Below, piece after piece: positions 17,902 to 27,339 of a stretch of 64,000 nucleotides of DNA. Made by a program: the position numbers and the translations under genes. The notes under the pieces were generated by a model. It was not told where the DNA came from, ran no database searches, and was given only the letters and a program-made list of their open reading frames with translations. Origin of the DNA: Pseudomonas entomophila (lineage in GTDB: Bacteria; Pseudomonadota; Gammaproteobacteria; Pseudomonadales; Pseudomonadaceae); NCBI RefSeq assembly GCF_023277925.1, contig NZ_CP063832.1, positions 2,992,001 through 3,056,000 on the forward strand, written 5' to 3'. Numbering within the stretch: the stretch's first letter is position 1; each line of letters begins with the position of its first letter.

Positions 17902-20388
17902 ATGACCCGTTCCCCCCTGCGCCGCCTCATCTTCGGCGCCTTGCGTCGCGTTCTCTACCTGTGGGTGCGCTCCGAAACCATCAACCAGTCCTCGCTGACG
18001 CTCAAGCTCGACCGTAGCCGTCCGGTGTTCTACGCCCTTTCGTCGCCGTCGCTCACCGACCTGGCCGTGGTGGACCACGAGTGCACCAAAGCAGGGCTGC
18101 CGCGCCCGGTGCTGCCGGTGGCCGTCGGCCCGCTGCAGGAGCCCGCCGGGTTCTTCTACCTGACCCCCGACCCCGACTGGCTCGGCCGTCAGGACAAGCG
18201 CGGCGCCCCGCCCACCCTCGAGCGCCTGGTCGCGGCCATCAGCCAGCACGCCGAGGAAGACGCACAGATCATCCCAGTCAGCGTGTTCTGGGGCCAGACC
18301 CCCGCCAGTGAGTCGAGCCCCTGGAAGCTGCTGTTCGCCGACAGCTGGGCGGTCACCGGGCGCCTGCGCCGGCTGCTCAGCGTGCTGATCCTGGGGCGCA
18401 AGACCCGCGTGCAATTCTCCGCCCCCATTCACCTGCGCGAGCTGGTCGAGCACAACAAGGGTCACGAGCGCACCGTGCGCATGGCCCAGCGGGTGATGCG
18501 CGTGCATTTCCGCAACCTGAAGACCGCGGTGATCGGCCCGGACATCTCGCACCGACGCAACCTGGTCAAGGGCCTGGTGCACGACCCGCTGGTGCGCCAG
18601 GCCATCAGCGACGAAGCCGAACGCGAGAAGATCCCCTACGCCAAGGCCGAAGCCAAGGCGCTGCACTACGGCAACGAGATCGCCTCGGACTACACCTACA
18701 CGGCGATCCGCTTCCTCGAAGTGGTGCTCAGCTGGTTCTGGAACAAGATCTACGACGGCATCAAGGTCAACCACATCGAGCAAGTGCAGGGTATCGCCCC
18801 GGGCCATGAAGTGATCTACGTGCCCTGCCACCGCAGCCATATCGACTACCTGCTGCTGTCCTACCTGCTGTTCCGCAACGGCCTGACGCCCCCGCACATC
18901 GCCGCCGGCATCAACCTCAACATGCCGGTGATCGGTGGGCTGCTGCGCCGGGGTGGCGCGTTCTTCATGCGCCGCACCTTCAAAGGCAACCCGCTGTACA
19001 CGGCGGTGTTCAACGAGTACCTGCACACACTTTTCACCAAGGGCTTCCCGGTGGAGTACTTCGTCGAAGGCGGCCGCTCGCGCACCGGGCGCATGCTGCA
19101 GCCACGCACCGGCATGCTGGCGATCACCCTGCGCAGCTTCCTGCGCTCCTCGCGTACACCGATTGTTTTCGTCCCGGTGTACATCGGCTATGAGCGAGTG
19201 CTCGAGGGCCGTACCTACCTGGGCGAACTACGCGGCGCGAGCAAGAAGAAAGAGTCGATCTTCGACATCTTCAAAGTCATTGGCGCACTCAAGCAGCGCT
19301 TTGGCCAGGTCTACGTCAACTTCGGCGAGCCGATCCGCCTGGCGGGGTTCCTCGACGAGCAGCAACCCGGTTGGCGTGAGCAGGCGCTCGGCCCGCAGTT
19401 CCGCCCGACCTGGCTCAACGACACCACCACCCGCCTGGGCGAGGCCGTTGCCCGCCACCTGAACGAAGCGGCGGCGATCAACCCGGTCAACCTGGTGGCC
19501 CTGGCCCTGCTGTCGACCAGCCGCCTGGCCCTCGACGAACGCGCCCTGACCCGTGTGCTCGACCTGTACCTGGCCTTGCTGCGCCAAGTACCCTATTCGC
19601 CGCACACCACCCTGCCCGACGGCGACGGCCAAGCCCTGATCAAACATGTGCTGGGCATGGACCTGCTGGCCGAGCAGAAGGACGCGATGGGGCGCATCCT
19701 CTACCTGGACGAAGCCAACGCGGTGCTGATGACCTACTACCGCAACAACGTCCTGCACATCTTCGCCCTGCCAGGGCTGCTGGCGAGCTTCTTCCTCAGC
19801 AGTTCGCGCATGAGCCGCGACCTGCTGGGCCAGTATGTGCGCGCGCTTTACCCCTACCTGCAGGCCGAACTGTTCCTGCGCTGGACGCCCGAACAGCTGG
19901 ACGAGGTGATCGACCAGTGGCTGGCGGCGCTGGTCAGCCAGGGGCTGCTGCGCCAGGAGAACGACATCTACATGCGCCCGGCCCCCAGCTCGCGGCAGTT
20001 CGTCCTGCTTACCCTGCTGGCCCGCACCATCACCCAGACCCTGCAGCGCTTCTACATGGCCACTTCGCTGCTGCTCAACAACGGCCAGCACACGCTGAGC
20101 GCCGAAGCGCTGGAAGAGCTGTGCGTGATGATGGCCCAGCGCCTGTCGATCCTGCATGGGCTGAACGCACCAGAGTTCTTCGACAAGACCCTGTTCCGCC
20201 ACTTCATCCAGACCCTGGTGCGCGAGGGTGTGCTGCAACCCGATGGCGAGGGCAAGCTGGGTTACCACGACAAACTCGCAGAGCTGGCCGAGGGTGTGGC
20301 CAAGCGGGTGTTGTCGGCGGAGTTGCGCCTGTCCATCCGGCAAGTGGCGCTGCACCGTGACGAAACTCCGGAGCCTGCGGCCAGCTGA
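17902..20388 (+). CDS. plsB: Glycerol-3-phosphate 1-O-acyltransferase
   Basis: An 828-aa inner-membrane acyltransferase that makes lysophosphatidic acid from glycerol-3-phosphate and acyl-CoA/acyl-ACP. The acyltransferase blocks are present in order: HRSHIDYL (HX4D, near residue 313), [21 protein letters not shown] and VPVYIGYE. The frame extends upstream to 17830, but ATG 17902 ([20 protein letters not shown]) is the family start. A 10-bp hairpin overlaps its stop codon. No operon partner is evident. Confidence 0.95.
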   Translation: MTRSPLRRLIFGALRRVLYLWVRSETINQSSLTLKLDRSRPVFYALSSPSLTDLAVVDHECTKAGLPRPVLPVAVGPLQEPAGFFYLTPDPDWLGRQDKRGAPPTLERLVAAISQHAEEDAQIIPVSVFWGQTPASESSPWKLLFADSWAVTGRLRRLLSVLILGRKTRVQFSAPIHLRELVEHNKGHERTVRMAQRVMRVHFRNLKTAVIGPDISHRRNLVKGLVHDPLVRQAISDEAEREKIPYAKAEAKALHYGNEIASDYTYTAIRFLEVVLSWFWNKIYDGIKVNHIEQVQGIAPGHEVIYVPCHRSHIDYLLLSYLLFRNGLTPPHIAAGINLNMPVIGGLLRRGGAFFMRRTFKGNPLYTAVFNEYLHTLFTKGFPVEYFVEGGRSRTGRMLQPRTGMLAITLRSFLRSSRTPIVFVPVYIGYERVLEGRTYLGELRGASKKKESIFDIFKVIGALKQRFGQVYVNFGEPIRLAGFLDEQQPGWREQALGPQFRPTWLNDTTTRLGEAVARHLNEAAAINPVNLVALALLSTSRLALDERALTRVLDLYLALLRQVPYSPHTTLPDGDGQALIKHVLGMDLLAEQKDAMGRILYLDEANAVLMTYYRNNVLHIFALPGLLASFFLSSSRMSRDLLGQYVRALYPYLQAELFLRWTPEQLDEVIDQWLAALVSQGLLRQENDIYMRPAPSSRQFVLLTLLARTITQTLQRFYMATSLLLNNGQHTLSAEALEELCVMMAQRLSILHGLNAPEFFDKTLFRHFIQTLVREGVLQPDGEGKLGYHDKLAELAEGVAKRVLSAELRLSIRQVALHRDETPEPAAS

Positions 20389-20399
20389 AGCCGCAGGCT
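20372..20399 (+). terminator. Hairpin overlapping the plsB stop codon
   Basis: AGCCTGCGGC (20372-20381) pairs with GCCGCAGGCT (20390-20399), and the plsB TGA lies in the loop. There is no T tract, so it may stabilise the 3' end rather than terminate efficiently. Confidence 0.5.
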
Positions 20400-20421
20400 G
20401 GATTAAAATCCGCTAAAGTCC

Positions 20422-20448
20422 CTGGGGTTGGCCACAAGCCAACCCCAG
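20422..20448 (+). promoter_or_regulatory. 11-bp hairpin just upstream of the YbaY-type gene
   Basis: CTGGGGTTGGC (20422-20432) pairs with GCCAACCCCAG (20438-20448) around a CACAA loop. It ends 6 nt before the GGAG that serves as SD for the lipoprotein gene at 20464. It could be a terminator-like end of the plsB transcript or a 5'UTR element. Seen directly; role unknown. Confidence 0.5.
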
Positions 20449-20463
20449 TACACCGGAGACTCC

Positions 20464-20862
20464 ATGAAAAAACTCTTTATGCTGTGTTGCGCATCCCTGC
20501 TCTCAGCCTGCTCCAACCAAGCCCCGTCGAACCAGGCCAGCCTGGACGGCGAAGTCTTCTACCTGCAACGCATCGCCCTGCCACCGGCCGCCACCCTGAG
20601 CGTCGCCCTGCAGGACGTGTCGCTGATGGACGCCCCGGCGGTGACCCTGGCCCGCCAGGCCGGCCCGGTCAAAGGCAACGTGCCGCTGCCTTTCCATTTG
20701 AAATACGACCCCGCCCAGGTCAAGCCTGGCCACCGCTATGCGCTCAGCGCGCGTATCGAGCTGGAGGGCAAGCTGCTGTTCATCAACACCGAACACCATG
20801 CTGTGCTGCTTGACGGCAGCGACACACAACCGGTACGCATCAAGGTCGACCCGGTTCGCTGA
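20464..20862 (+). CDS. YbaY-family lipoprotein
   Basis: A 132-aa protein with a lipoprotein signal peptide, MKKLFMLCCASLLSACSNQ; the lipobox LSAC puts the lipidated cysteine at residue 16. The mature part has the pattern of the YbaY/type III secretion-chaperone-like family: one beta-rich domain with LQRIALPPAATLSVALQDVS and a C-terminal immunoglobulin-like segment. The family role in the envelope is unclear. SD GGAG precedes the ATG; upstream in-frame starts lack a signal. It is followed after 32 bp by a DUF4197 gene on the same strand. Confidence 0.8.
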   Translation: MKKLFMLCCASLLSACSNQAPSNQASLDGEVFYLQRIALPPAATLSVALQDVSLMDAPAVTLARQAGPVKGNVPLPFHLKYDPAQVKPGHRYALSARIELEGKLLFINTEHHAVLLDGSDTQPVRIKVDPVR

Positions 20863-20894
20863 ACCCGCTCCATTCTGTCTATAAGGAAAGCCCC

Positions 20895-21581
20895 ATGATT
20901 CGCACTTCCCTGCGCTTCACCACCCTGTGCGCCGGCCTGTTGCTGTCGGCCAGCGCCCTGGCCCTGTCACTCGGCGACCTGTCCCAGAGCGATGCCTCCG
21001 GCGGCCTGAAGGACGCGCTCACCCAAGGCGCGCAGATCGCCGTGAAGCAGTTGAGTTCGCCAGGCGGCTTCAGCAACAACCCCGACGTGCGCATCGAGCT
21101 GCCGGGCAACCTCGGCAAGGCTGCCAAAGCGATGAAGATGTTCGGCAAGGGTGACCAGGTCGAAGCCCTGGAGACCAGCATGAACAAGGCCGCCGAAGCC
21201 GCCGTGCCACAAGCCCAGGCGATTCTGGTGGACGCCGTGAAGAAGATGACGGTGACCGATGCCAAAGGCATCCTCAGTGGCGGTCAGGACTCGGCCACCC
21301 AGTATCTGAACAAGAGCAGCCGCGAACAGATTCGCGCCAAGTTCCTGCCGATCGTCAAGCAGGCCACCGACAAGGTCGGCCTGGCCCAGCAATACAACAG
21401 CTTTGCCGGGCAAGCCAAGGGCCTGGGGTTGATCAAGGATGACGCCAACATCGAGAACTATGTGACCGAAAAGGCCCTGGACGGCCTGTTCGAGATGATC
21501 GCCAAGCAAGAAGAAAGCATTCGCCAGAACCCGGCCCAGGCGGCGACCAGCCTGGCCAAGAAAGTGTTCGGCGCGCTCTGA
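20895..21581 (+). CDS. DUF4197 family exported protein
   Basis: A 228-aa protein with a Sec signal peptide (MIRTSLRFTTLCAGLLLSAS, cleavage near ALA-LS at about residue 25) and a helix-rich mature domain typical of DUF4197 (LGDLSQSDASGGLKDALTQG near the N-terminus). It is predicted to be periplasmic; no enzymatic motif is visible. An AAGGAAAG SD precedes the ATG. It may be co-transcribed with the upstream lipoprotein. The gene is followed by a REP cluster and the convergent RND operon. Function unknown. Confidence 0.8.
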   Translation: MIRTSLRFTTLCAGLLLSASALALSLGDLSQSDASGGLKDALTQGAQIAVKQLSSPGGFSNNPDVRIELPGNLGKAAKAMKMFGKGDQVEALETSMNKAAEAAVPQAQAILVDAVKKMTVTDAKGILSGGQDSATQYLNKSSREQIRAKFLPIVKQATDKVGLAQQYNSFAGQAKGLGLIKDDANIENYVTEKALDGLFEMIAKQEESIRQNPAQAATSLAKKVFGAL

Positions 21582-21640
21582 GCCTCGCAGTGCCCACAGG
21601 TTGGCGCACACGTGCTACCTGTGGACCATGCTTTGTCTGG

Positions 21641-21725
21641 CACCGGCTGCGCCGGTGTTCGCGGCTGAAGCCGCTCCTACAGGGTCAACGCTGTACTTGT
21701 AGGAGCCGGCTTGCTGGCGCAACCA
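21641..21725. repeat. REP cluster between DUF4197 gene and RND pump
   Basis: Three imperfect palindromes: CACCGGCTGCGCCGGTG (21641-21657), GCGGCTGAAGCCGC in a CTCCTAC-ending REP (21661-21680), and an oppositely oriented TTGTAGGAGCCGGCTTGCTGGC (21697-21718; written in full only here as landmarks). They form a head-to-head BIME between convergent genes. Confidence 0.8.
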
Positions 21726-21728
21726 TCC

Positions 21729-24700
21729 TCACCCCTTCTTCACCCTGAACCACGCCGCATACAACGCCGGTAGGAACAGCAGCGTCAACACCGTGGCCAC
21801 GATCAACCCGCCCATGATCGCCACCGCCATCGGCCCGTAGAACACACTGCGCGACAACGGAATCATCGCCAGCACCGCCGCTAGCGCAGTCAGCACGATG
21901 GGGCGGAAGCGCCGCACCGTGGCCTCGATGATCGCCTGCCAGCGGTCCAGCCCCGCCGCGATATCCTGTTCGATCTGGTCGACCAGGATCACCGAGTTGC
22001 GCATGATCATCCCCGCCAGGGCGATGGTCCCGAGCATGGCGACGAAACCGAACGGTTGACGGAACACCAGCAGGAACAGGGTGACACCGATCAACCCCAG
22101 AGGCGCGGTGAGGAACACCATGAACATCCGCGAGAAACTGCGCAGCTGGATCATCAGCAAACTCAGCACCACCACGATGAACAGCGGCATGCCGGCATTC
22201 ACCGAGCGCTGGCCGCGTTCGGAGTCCTCCACGGTACCACCGACTTCCAGCAGGTAACCGTCAGGCAGCGCGTCCTTCACTTGCTGCAAGGTCGGCAGGA
22301 TCTGCTTCACCAGGGTGGCCGGCTGCTCCTTGTCGTAGATGTCGGCGCGCACGGTGACGGTCGGCAGGCGATTGCGATGCCAGATGATGCCTTCCTCGAA
22401 GCCATACTCCAGCGTGGCCACCTGCGACAGCGCTACGCTCTGGCCATTGTCGGTGGGCAGGGCCAGGCTGCCCAGGTTGCCCAGCTCGCGACGCTCCTGC
22501 GGGGTGCCACGCAGCAGAATCTCGATCAGCTCGTTGTCTTCGCGATACTGGCTGACGTTGCTGCCCGTCAGCGAGCTTTGCAGGAAACTCGACAACTGCG
22601 CGGTGCTCACGCCCAGGGCGCGGGCGCGATCCTGGTCGATGTCCAGGTAGACCGCCTTGCTCGGCTCCTCCCAATCCAGGTGCACGTTGACCACGTGCGG
22701 GTTCTCGCGCACCTTGGCCGCCACTTCACGGGCCAACGCCCGGACCTTCTCGATATGCTCGCCGGTCACACGGAACTGCACCGGGTATCCCACGGGCGGG
22801 CCGTTCTCCAGGCGCGTGACTCGCGAGCGCAGGTCGGGGAACTGCTCGTCCAGTGTTGTGATCAGCCAGGCACGCAGGCGCTCACGGTCTTCCAACGACT
22901 TGGCCAGCACCACGAACTGGGCGAAGCTCGCCGCAGGCAGTTGCTGGTCCAGGGGCAGATAGAAACGTGGCGAGCCGGTACCGACATAGGCGACGTAGTT
23001 GTCGATACCGTCCTGTTGCTTGAGCAGCGCCTCCAGTTGCTTGACGCGTTCGGCGGTGTTGTTGAGCGAGGCGCCTTCGGCCAGCTTCAGGTCGACCATC
23101 AGCTCTGGGCGCCCGGAAGCCGGGAAGAACTGCTGGGGCACGAAACGGAACAGCAGGATGCTGCCGACGAAGGTCGCGATGGTCAGCAGGATCACCGTCT
23201 TGCGCCGCCGCACGCACCACTCCACCACTCGCCGTACACGCTGGTAGAAGGGCGTGGCATAGGGGTCCGGCGCCTGCCCATCGCTGCCGTGGCGCGCCGC
23301 GTGCAGCTTGGCCAGGTCGGGCAGCAGGCGTTCGCCCAGATACGGGACGAAGACCACCGCCGCCACCCATGAAGTCAGCAGAGCGATGGTCACCACCTGG
23401 AAGATCGACCGGGTGTATTCGCCGGTGCTCGAGGCCGCCGTGGCGATCGGCAGGAAGCCGGCCGCGGTGATCAAGGTGCCGGTCAGCATCGGGAACGCCG
23501 TGCTCGACCAGGCGTAGCTGGCCGCCTTGAGCCGGTCGTAGCCCTGCTCCATCTTGATCGCCATCATCTCCACCGCGATGATCGCGTCGTCCACCAGCAA
23601 ACCCAGCGCCAGCACCAGCGCCCCCAGCGAGATCTTGTGCAGCCCGATGCCGAAGTAATGCATGCTGGCGAAGGTCATCGCCAGCACCAGCGGAATCGCC
23701 AGGGCGACCACCAGGCCGGTGCGCAGGCCCAGGGAGAAGAAACTCACCAGCAGGACGATGGCCAAGGCCTCGACCAGCACCTGGACGAACTCACCGACAC
23801 CGGCCTTGACCGCCGCGGGCTGGTCGGAGACCTTGCGCAACTCCATACCCGCCGGCAAACCCTGGGACAGGCGGGCGAACTCGCCTTCCAGCGCCTTGCC
23901 CAACACCAGGATGTCGCCACCGTCCTTCATCGAAACGGCCAGCCCGATGGCGTCCTCGCCCATGAAGCGCATACGTGGCGCGGGTGGGTCGTTGAAGCCA
24001 CGCTGCACCTCGGCGACATCGCCGATACGGAAGGTGCGATCACCGACACGAATGGGGAACTGGCGGATCTGCTCGACGCTGTCGAAGCGCCCACTGACGC
24101 GCAATTGCAGACGCTCGCTCGCGGTCTCGAAGAAGCCTGCGGTGCTGACCGCGTTCTGTTCGCGCAACGCCTGCTGCACCGCCGCGAGCGGAACGCCCAG
24201 GGTGGCCAGCTTGACGTTGGACAGCTCGATCCAGACTTTCTCGTCCTGCAGGCCGATCAGTTCAACCTTACCCACGTCCTTGACGCGCTGCAGCTGGATC
24301 TGGATACGGTCGGCGTAGTCCTTGAGCACGGCATAGTCGAAGCCGGAGCCGGTCAAGGCGTAGATATTGCCGAAGGTTGTACCGAATTCATCGTTGAAGA
24401 ATGGCCCCTGGATCTCCGGCGGCAATGTGTGGCGAATGTCCGCGACCTTCTTGCGGATCTGGTACCAGAGCTGGGGAATGTCCTTGGAATGCAGCGAATC
24501 ACGGGCCATGAATGTGACCTGGGACTCGCCGGGGCGGGAGAACGAGACGATCCTCTCGTACTCGCCGGTTTCCATCAGTTTCTTCTCGATGCGTTCTGTT
24601 ACCTGGCGCGAGACTTCCTCGGCAGTCGCGCCCGGCCACAAGGTGCGGATGACCATGGCCTTGAAAGTGAACGGCGGATCTTCGCTTTGCCCAAGCTTGG

Positions 24701-24794
24701 TGTAGGACATGGCGCCGATCGCGGCCAGCAGGATCATCAGGAACAGCACGATCTGGCGATTGCGCAGCGCCCAGGCGGAAAGGTTGAAACCCAT
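21729..24794 (-). CDS. RND-family efflux pump, inner-membrane permease
   Basis: A 1021-aa AcrB/HAE1-type proton antiporter. The expected twelve membrane segments are visible in two halves, with large periplasmic loops. The helix-4 region carries GLLVDDAIIAVE with the acidic pair required for proton relay, and the N-terminus begins MGFNLSAWALRNRQIVLFLM. It lies 6 bp after the adaptor gene, as a two-gene operon. No outer-membrane channel gene is adjacent, so it probably uses a channel encoded elsewhere. Substrates cannot be deduced; regulation by the divergent TetR protein is expected. Confidence 0.92.
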   Translation of the reverse strand: MGFNLSAWALRNRQIVLFLMILLAAIGAMSYTKLGQSEDPPFTFKAMVIRTLWPGATAEEVSRQVTERIEKKLMETGEYERIVSFSRPGESQVTFMARDSLHSKDIPQLWYQIRKKVADIRHTLPPEIQGPFFNDEFGTTFGNIYALTGSGFDYAVLKDYADRIQIQLQRVKDVGKVELIGLQDEKVWIELSNVKLATLGVPLAAVQQALREQNAVSTAGFFETASERLQLRVSGRFDSVEQIRQFPIRVGDRTFRIGDVAEVQRGFNDPPAPRMRFMGEDAIGLAVSMKDGGDILVLGKALEGEFARLSQGLPAGMELRKVSDQPAAVKAGVGEFVQVLVEALAIVLLVSFFSLGLRTGLVVALAIPLVLAMTFASMHYFGIGLHKISLGALVLALGLLVDDAIIAVEMMAIKMEQGYDRLKAASYAWSSTAFPMLTGTLITAAGFLPIATAASSTGEYTRSIFQVVTIALLTSWVAAVVFVPYLGERLLPDLAKLHAARHGSDGQAPDPYATPFYQRVRRVVEWCVRRRKTVILLTIATFVGSILLFRFVPQQFFPASGRPELMVDLKLAEGASLNNTAERVKQLEALLKQQDGIDNYVAYVGTGSPRFYLPLDQQLPAASFAQFVVLAKSLEDRERLRAWLITTLDEQFPDLRSRVTRLENGPPVGYPVQFRVTGEHIEKVRALAREVAAKVRENPHVVNVHLDWEEPSKAVYLDIDQDRARALGVSTAQLSSFLQSSLTGSNVSQYREDNELIEILLRGTPQERRELGNLGSLALPTDNGQSVALSQVATLEYGFEEGIIWHRNRLPTVTVRADIYDKEQPATLVKQILPTLQQVKDALPDGYLLEVGGTVEDSERGQRSVNAGMPLFIVVVLSLLMIQLRSFSRMFMVFLTAPLGLIGVTLFLLVFRQPFGFVAMLGTIALAGMIMRNSVILVDQIEQDIAAGLDRWQAIIEATVRRFRPIVLTALAAVLAMIPLSRSVFYGPMAVAIMGGLIVATVLTLLFLPALYAAWFRVKKG

Positions 24795-24800
24795 CGGGAC

Positions 24801-25898
24801 TTACTCCTTGGTCGCCAGGTTCACTTCACGGTTGCTGCGGTCCACCGGGCGTACCTGCTGCCCTTCTCGCAGGACATGGCCTCCCGCGGCCACCACCCAG
24901 TCGCTGGCTCGCAGGCCTTCGAGCACCGGCACAGTGTCGGCCCCGTAGGCACCAAGGCGCACCGCGGCACGCTCCAGGCGATTATCCTTGCCGACCCGCC
25001 ACACATAGGCCTGCCCGGCCTCGGCGGTGACTGCCGACAGCGGCACGGCAAGCGGCGCCTGCTCAGCGTGGGCGATGAACACCCGGGCACTCTGGCCCAG
25101 TTCGGCGGGGGTGCTGCTGGAGGTGAAGGCGATGCGTGCGGCGAAGGTGCGCGAGCGTGGATCGGCCGCAGGCGACAGTTCACGGATGCGCCCTTCGAAA
25201 CGCTGGTTGGGGTGCGACCACAGCTCCACGCTCACCGTCTGCCCGACGCCGAATCGGGCGAATTGCTGCTCCGGCAAGCCGATCGACACCTCGCGCTCAC
25301 CATCGGCGGCCAGGGTGAAGACGGTCTGACCTGCGGCGACCACCTGCCCCACTTCGACCTGGCGTTTGGCGATGACACCGGCCTGAGGCGCGCGCAGCAC
25401 CGCGTAATCGGCTTGATTACCCGCAACCTCGAACTCGGCCTTGGCTTGTTTCAAGCGGGCAAGGCCGGCGCGGTAGAGATTCTCGGCGTTGTCGAACTGC
25501 GAGCGGCTGACCATCTGCCGCTCCAGCAGCTTCTGGTAACGATCACGCTCGGCACGCACCAGTGCCAAATTGGCCTCGGCGGCAGCCAGTTGGGCGCGAT
25601 TGGCCTCCAGTTGCAGGTGAACATCCTGCGGATCGAGCTCAGCCAGTGCCTGTTCGGCCTTGACCCGCTGCCCCTCTTCCACCAAGCGTTTGTTTACCTT
25701 GCCTGCGATGCGGAAAGCTAGCTCAGGCTCGAAACGCGCCCGCACTTCGCCGGGGTAGCTGTCGGCCGAGGCGCCAGCAGGTTGGGGCTGGACCACCAGC
25801 GCCGGGCGCGGCACCGAGGGCGGCGCGGCCTGCTGGCCACAGGCGGTGAGCAGCACGAGGGCTGCGGGCAGGGCAAGGGACAACGCACGACGCAACAT
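24801..25898 (-). CDS. RND efflux periplasmic adaptor (membrane fusion protein), lipoprotein
   Basis: A 365-aa adaptor linking the RND permease to an outer-membrane channel. The lipoprotein signal ends LVLLTACGQQ, with Cys20 as the lipidated residue. The usual order of barrel-sandwich/biotinyl-lipoyl halves, alpha-hairpin coiled coil (about 95-165, rich in LAAAEANLALVRAERDRY-type heptads) and beta-barrel domain is recognisable. The gene comes first in the operon, before the permease, and is divergent from the TetR gene. One adaptor only is present, unlike TriABC-type systems. Confidence 0.92.
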   Translation of the reverse strand: MLRRALSLALPAALVLLTACGQQAAPPSVPRPALVVQPQPAGASADSYPGEVRARFEPELAFRIAGKVNKRLVEEGQRVKAEQALAELDPQDVHLQLEANRAQLAAAEANLALVRAERDRYQKLLERQMVSRSQFDNAENLYRAGLARLKQAKAEFEVAGNQADYAVLRAPQAGVIAKRQVEVGQVVAAGQTVFTLAADGEREVSIGLPEQQFARFGVGQTVSVELWSHPNQRFEGRIRELSPAADPRSRTFAARIAFTSSSTPAELGQSARVFIAHAEQAPLAVPLSAVTAEAGQAYVWRVGKDNRLERAAVRLGAYGADTVPVLEGLRASDWVVAAGGHVLREGQQVRPVDRSNREVNLATKE

Positions 25899-25934
25899 GA
25901 TGGAGGACCTTTGGCAGAGGGCGCATCGAATATT

Positions 25935-25950
25935 TATACTGGCGGGTATA
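25935..25950. promoter_or_regulatory. Candidate TetR operator in the RND/tetR intergenic region
   Basis: A palindrome TATAC-N6-GTATA (TATACTGGCGGGTATA) sits 37 bp upstream of the adaptor start. On the minus strand it overlaps a good -10 (TATAAA), so bound repressor would block the pump promoter. Palindrome seen directly; assignment to the adjacent TetR protein is inference. Confidence 0.6.
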
Positions 25951-26080
25951 TTAAGTCAGGGAATCGGGTCGGGGAAGCAGGCTGCTAACAGAAAAAGTGG
26001 AATAACGCGGCGACGCGCGTTGCAGCCGAATGGCCCTCGACCCGGTAAGATGCTCAGTTTCAGAACAGATGCGGATCCCC

Positions 26081-26710
26081 ATGTCCAACGACGCAACCAT
26101 CGGCCCAGGCCGGCCCAAGGACCTGGCCAAGCGCGAGGCCATCCTCGAAGCGGCCAAGTCGCTGTTTCTCAGCCTTGGCTATGCCAACACCAGCATGGAT
26201 GCGGTCGCTGCGGCGGCAGGTGTTTCAAAACTCACGGTCTACAGCCACTTCACCGACAAGCAGACCTTGTTCGGCGCGGCGGTCATGGCGACCTGCCAGG
26301 CCCAACTGCCCGACCTGATCTTCGAGTACCCCGACGGGGTGGTGCTGGAGGACGTGCTGTTGAATATTGCGCGGGGGTTCCAGGCGCTGATCAGCTCGGA
26401 TGAATCGGTCAAGCTCAGCCGGTTGATTTTTGCCTTGGGGAGCCAGGACCCCGGGTTCGGGCAATACTTCTACGAGGCGGGCCCGAAGCGGGTGCTGGCC
26501 GGGATGGAGGCGCTGCTGCGTTGTGTCGACCAGCAGGGGCTGCTGCGCATCGACAACCCATTGCGAGCGGCGGAGCATTTCTTCTGCCTGGTCAAGGGCG
26601 CGCCGGATTATCGGTTGTTGCTGGGGTATGCACCGGCGCTGACCGGGGATGAGGTGGAGGTGCATGTGCGGGAGGTGGTGGGGTTGTTCATGCGGGCTTA
26701 TGGGGGGTGA
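26081..26710 (+). CDS. TetR-family transcriptional regulator
   Basis: A 209-aa regulator with an N-terminal helix-turn-helix (residues about 15-62): SMDAVAAAAGVSKLTVYSHF is the HTH core. A C-terminal ligand-binding domain of the TetR_C/AefR-like type follows. It is divergent from the RND operon and is the likely local repressor. The open frame runs upstream to 26030; ATG 26081 (MSNDATIGPGRPKDL) is chosen because GRPK-type starts are usual. The stop codon abuts a 7-bp tandem repeat array. Confidence 0.9.
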   Translation: MSNDATIGPGRPKDLAKREAILEAAKSLFLSLGYANTSMDAVAAAAGVSKLTVYSHFTDKQTLFGAAVMATCQAQLPDLIFEYPDGVVLEDVLLNIARGFQALISSDESVKLSRLIFALGSQDPGFGQYFYEAGPKRVLAGMEALLRCVDQQGLLRIDNPLRAAEHFFCLVKGAPDYRLLLGYAPALTGDEVEVHVREVVGLFMRAYGG

Positions 26711-26775
26711 GCTCTCAGCTCTCAGCTCTCAGCTCTCAGCTCTCAGCTCTCAGCTCTCAGCTCTCAGCTCTCAGC
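26711..26775. repeat. Short tandem repeat 1: 9 copies of GCTCTCA
   Basis: Nine perfect 7-bp units GCTCTCA run from 26711 to 26773, with a partial unit after. They begin at the base immediately after the tetR stop codon. The first of three unrelated short arrays within 1 kb. Copy number may vary between strains. Confidence 0.97.
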
Positions 26776-26820
26776 GTGATGGTCTTCGGTTTTTTGAGCA
26801 TATCCATTGGCGATGGTGAT

Positions 26821-27064
26821 GCTGATTCACCTTTCCGCCCTTACGGCGGCCTACTTTTTTCTTGGAAAAAGTAGGCAAAACCGCTCGCTCCATCATCCGG
26901 CCCCTGCGCTTCGCTCCGGGGTCCCCTCGCTCCGTTCTTGCTCCCGTGGGTACCGCGCTGAACGCCCCATCCTGGGGCGCAGCGCTCGACGGCCATCCAT
27001 GGCCGTCGCCCCACTACGCAAGAACTCCGCTCGGCCTCCTGAAGTCGCAATGGGCGGCGCCTGG
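26821..27064 (+). repeat. Hairpin-rich dispersed module, copy A
   Basis: It begins GCTGATTCACCTTTCCGCCC and ends GGGCGGCGCCTGG; copy B (27340-27603) is its inverted partner. In order it holds a CCGCC/GGCGG stem, a 10-bp stem CCTACTTTTT/AAAAAGTAGG with loop TCTTGG, and a conserved block ACCGCTCGCTCCATCAT. A variable centre closed by GTTCTTGC (26934-26941)/GCAAGAAC (27018-27025) contains nested hairpins CGCCCCA/TGGGGCG and CGACGGCCAT/ATGGCCGTCG. The closing block CCTCCTGAAGTCGC is also shared with copy B. No convincing gene is present. I take it for a Pseudomonas dispersed element of unknown role. Confidence 0.75.
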
Positions 27065-27116
27065 ACTATCGCGCATCAAGATCAAAAGCCGGGCGAGGCG
27101 CTACGCGCTCGCAGAA

Positions 27117-27172
27117 GCAAAGAGCAAAGAGCAAAGAGCAAAGAGCAAAGAGCAAAGAGCAAAGAGCAAAGA
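27117..27172. repeat. Short tandem repeat 2: 8 copies of GCAAAGA
   Basis: Eight perfect 7-bp units GCAAAGA, purine-rich on the plus strand except for one C per unit, between copy A and the REP pair. The sequence differs from the other two arrays. Confidence 0.97.
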
Positions 27173-27228
27173 GCAGAAACAATGATGGCGTTGTAATGCT
27201 GTGATGGATGTATTGTTTGTACCCTTGG

Positions 27229-27298
27229 TTCGCCGGCAAAGCCGGCTCCTACAATGGAATGTACACCGTCCTGTAGGAGCCGGCTGTGCCGGCGAATA
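27229..27298. repeat. REP pair (BIME) in the tetR-recJ interval
   Basis: Two oppositely oriented REP palindromes: TTCGCCGGCAAAGCCGGCTC ending CTACA (27229-27252), and CTGTAGGAGCCGGCTGTGCC ending GGCGAA (27271-27296). They are separated by 18 bp. Confidence 0.85.
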
Positions 27299-27339
27299 CG
27301 CACTCAAGGCCAAGAACAGTCAACTAGCGACAGCTGCGC

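Noticed and set aside
23637-25721. 694-aa open frame on the plus strand over the RND permease and adaptor
   Set aside because: Antisense of both pump genes, with no family similarity.
26711-26775. Phase-variable coding repeat for tetR
   Set aside because: The array starts after the stop codon, so length changes cannot alter the reading frame.
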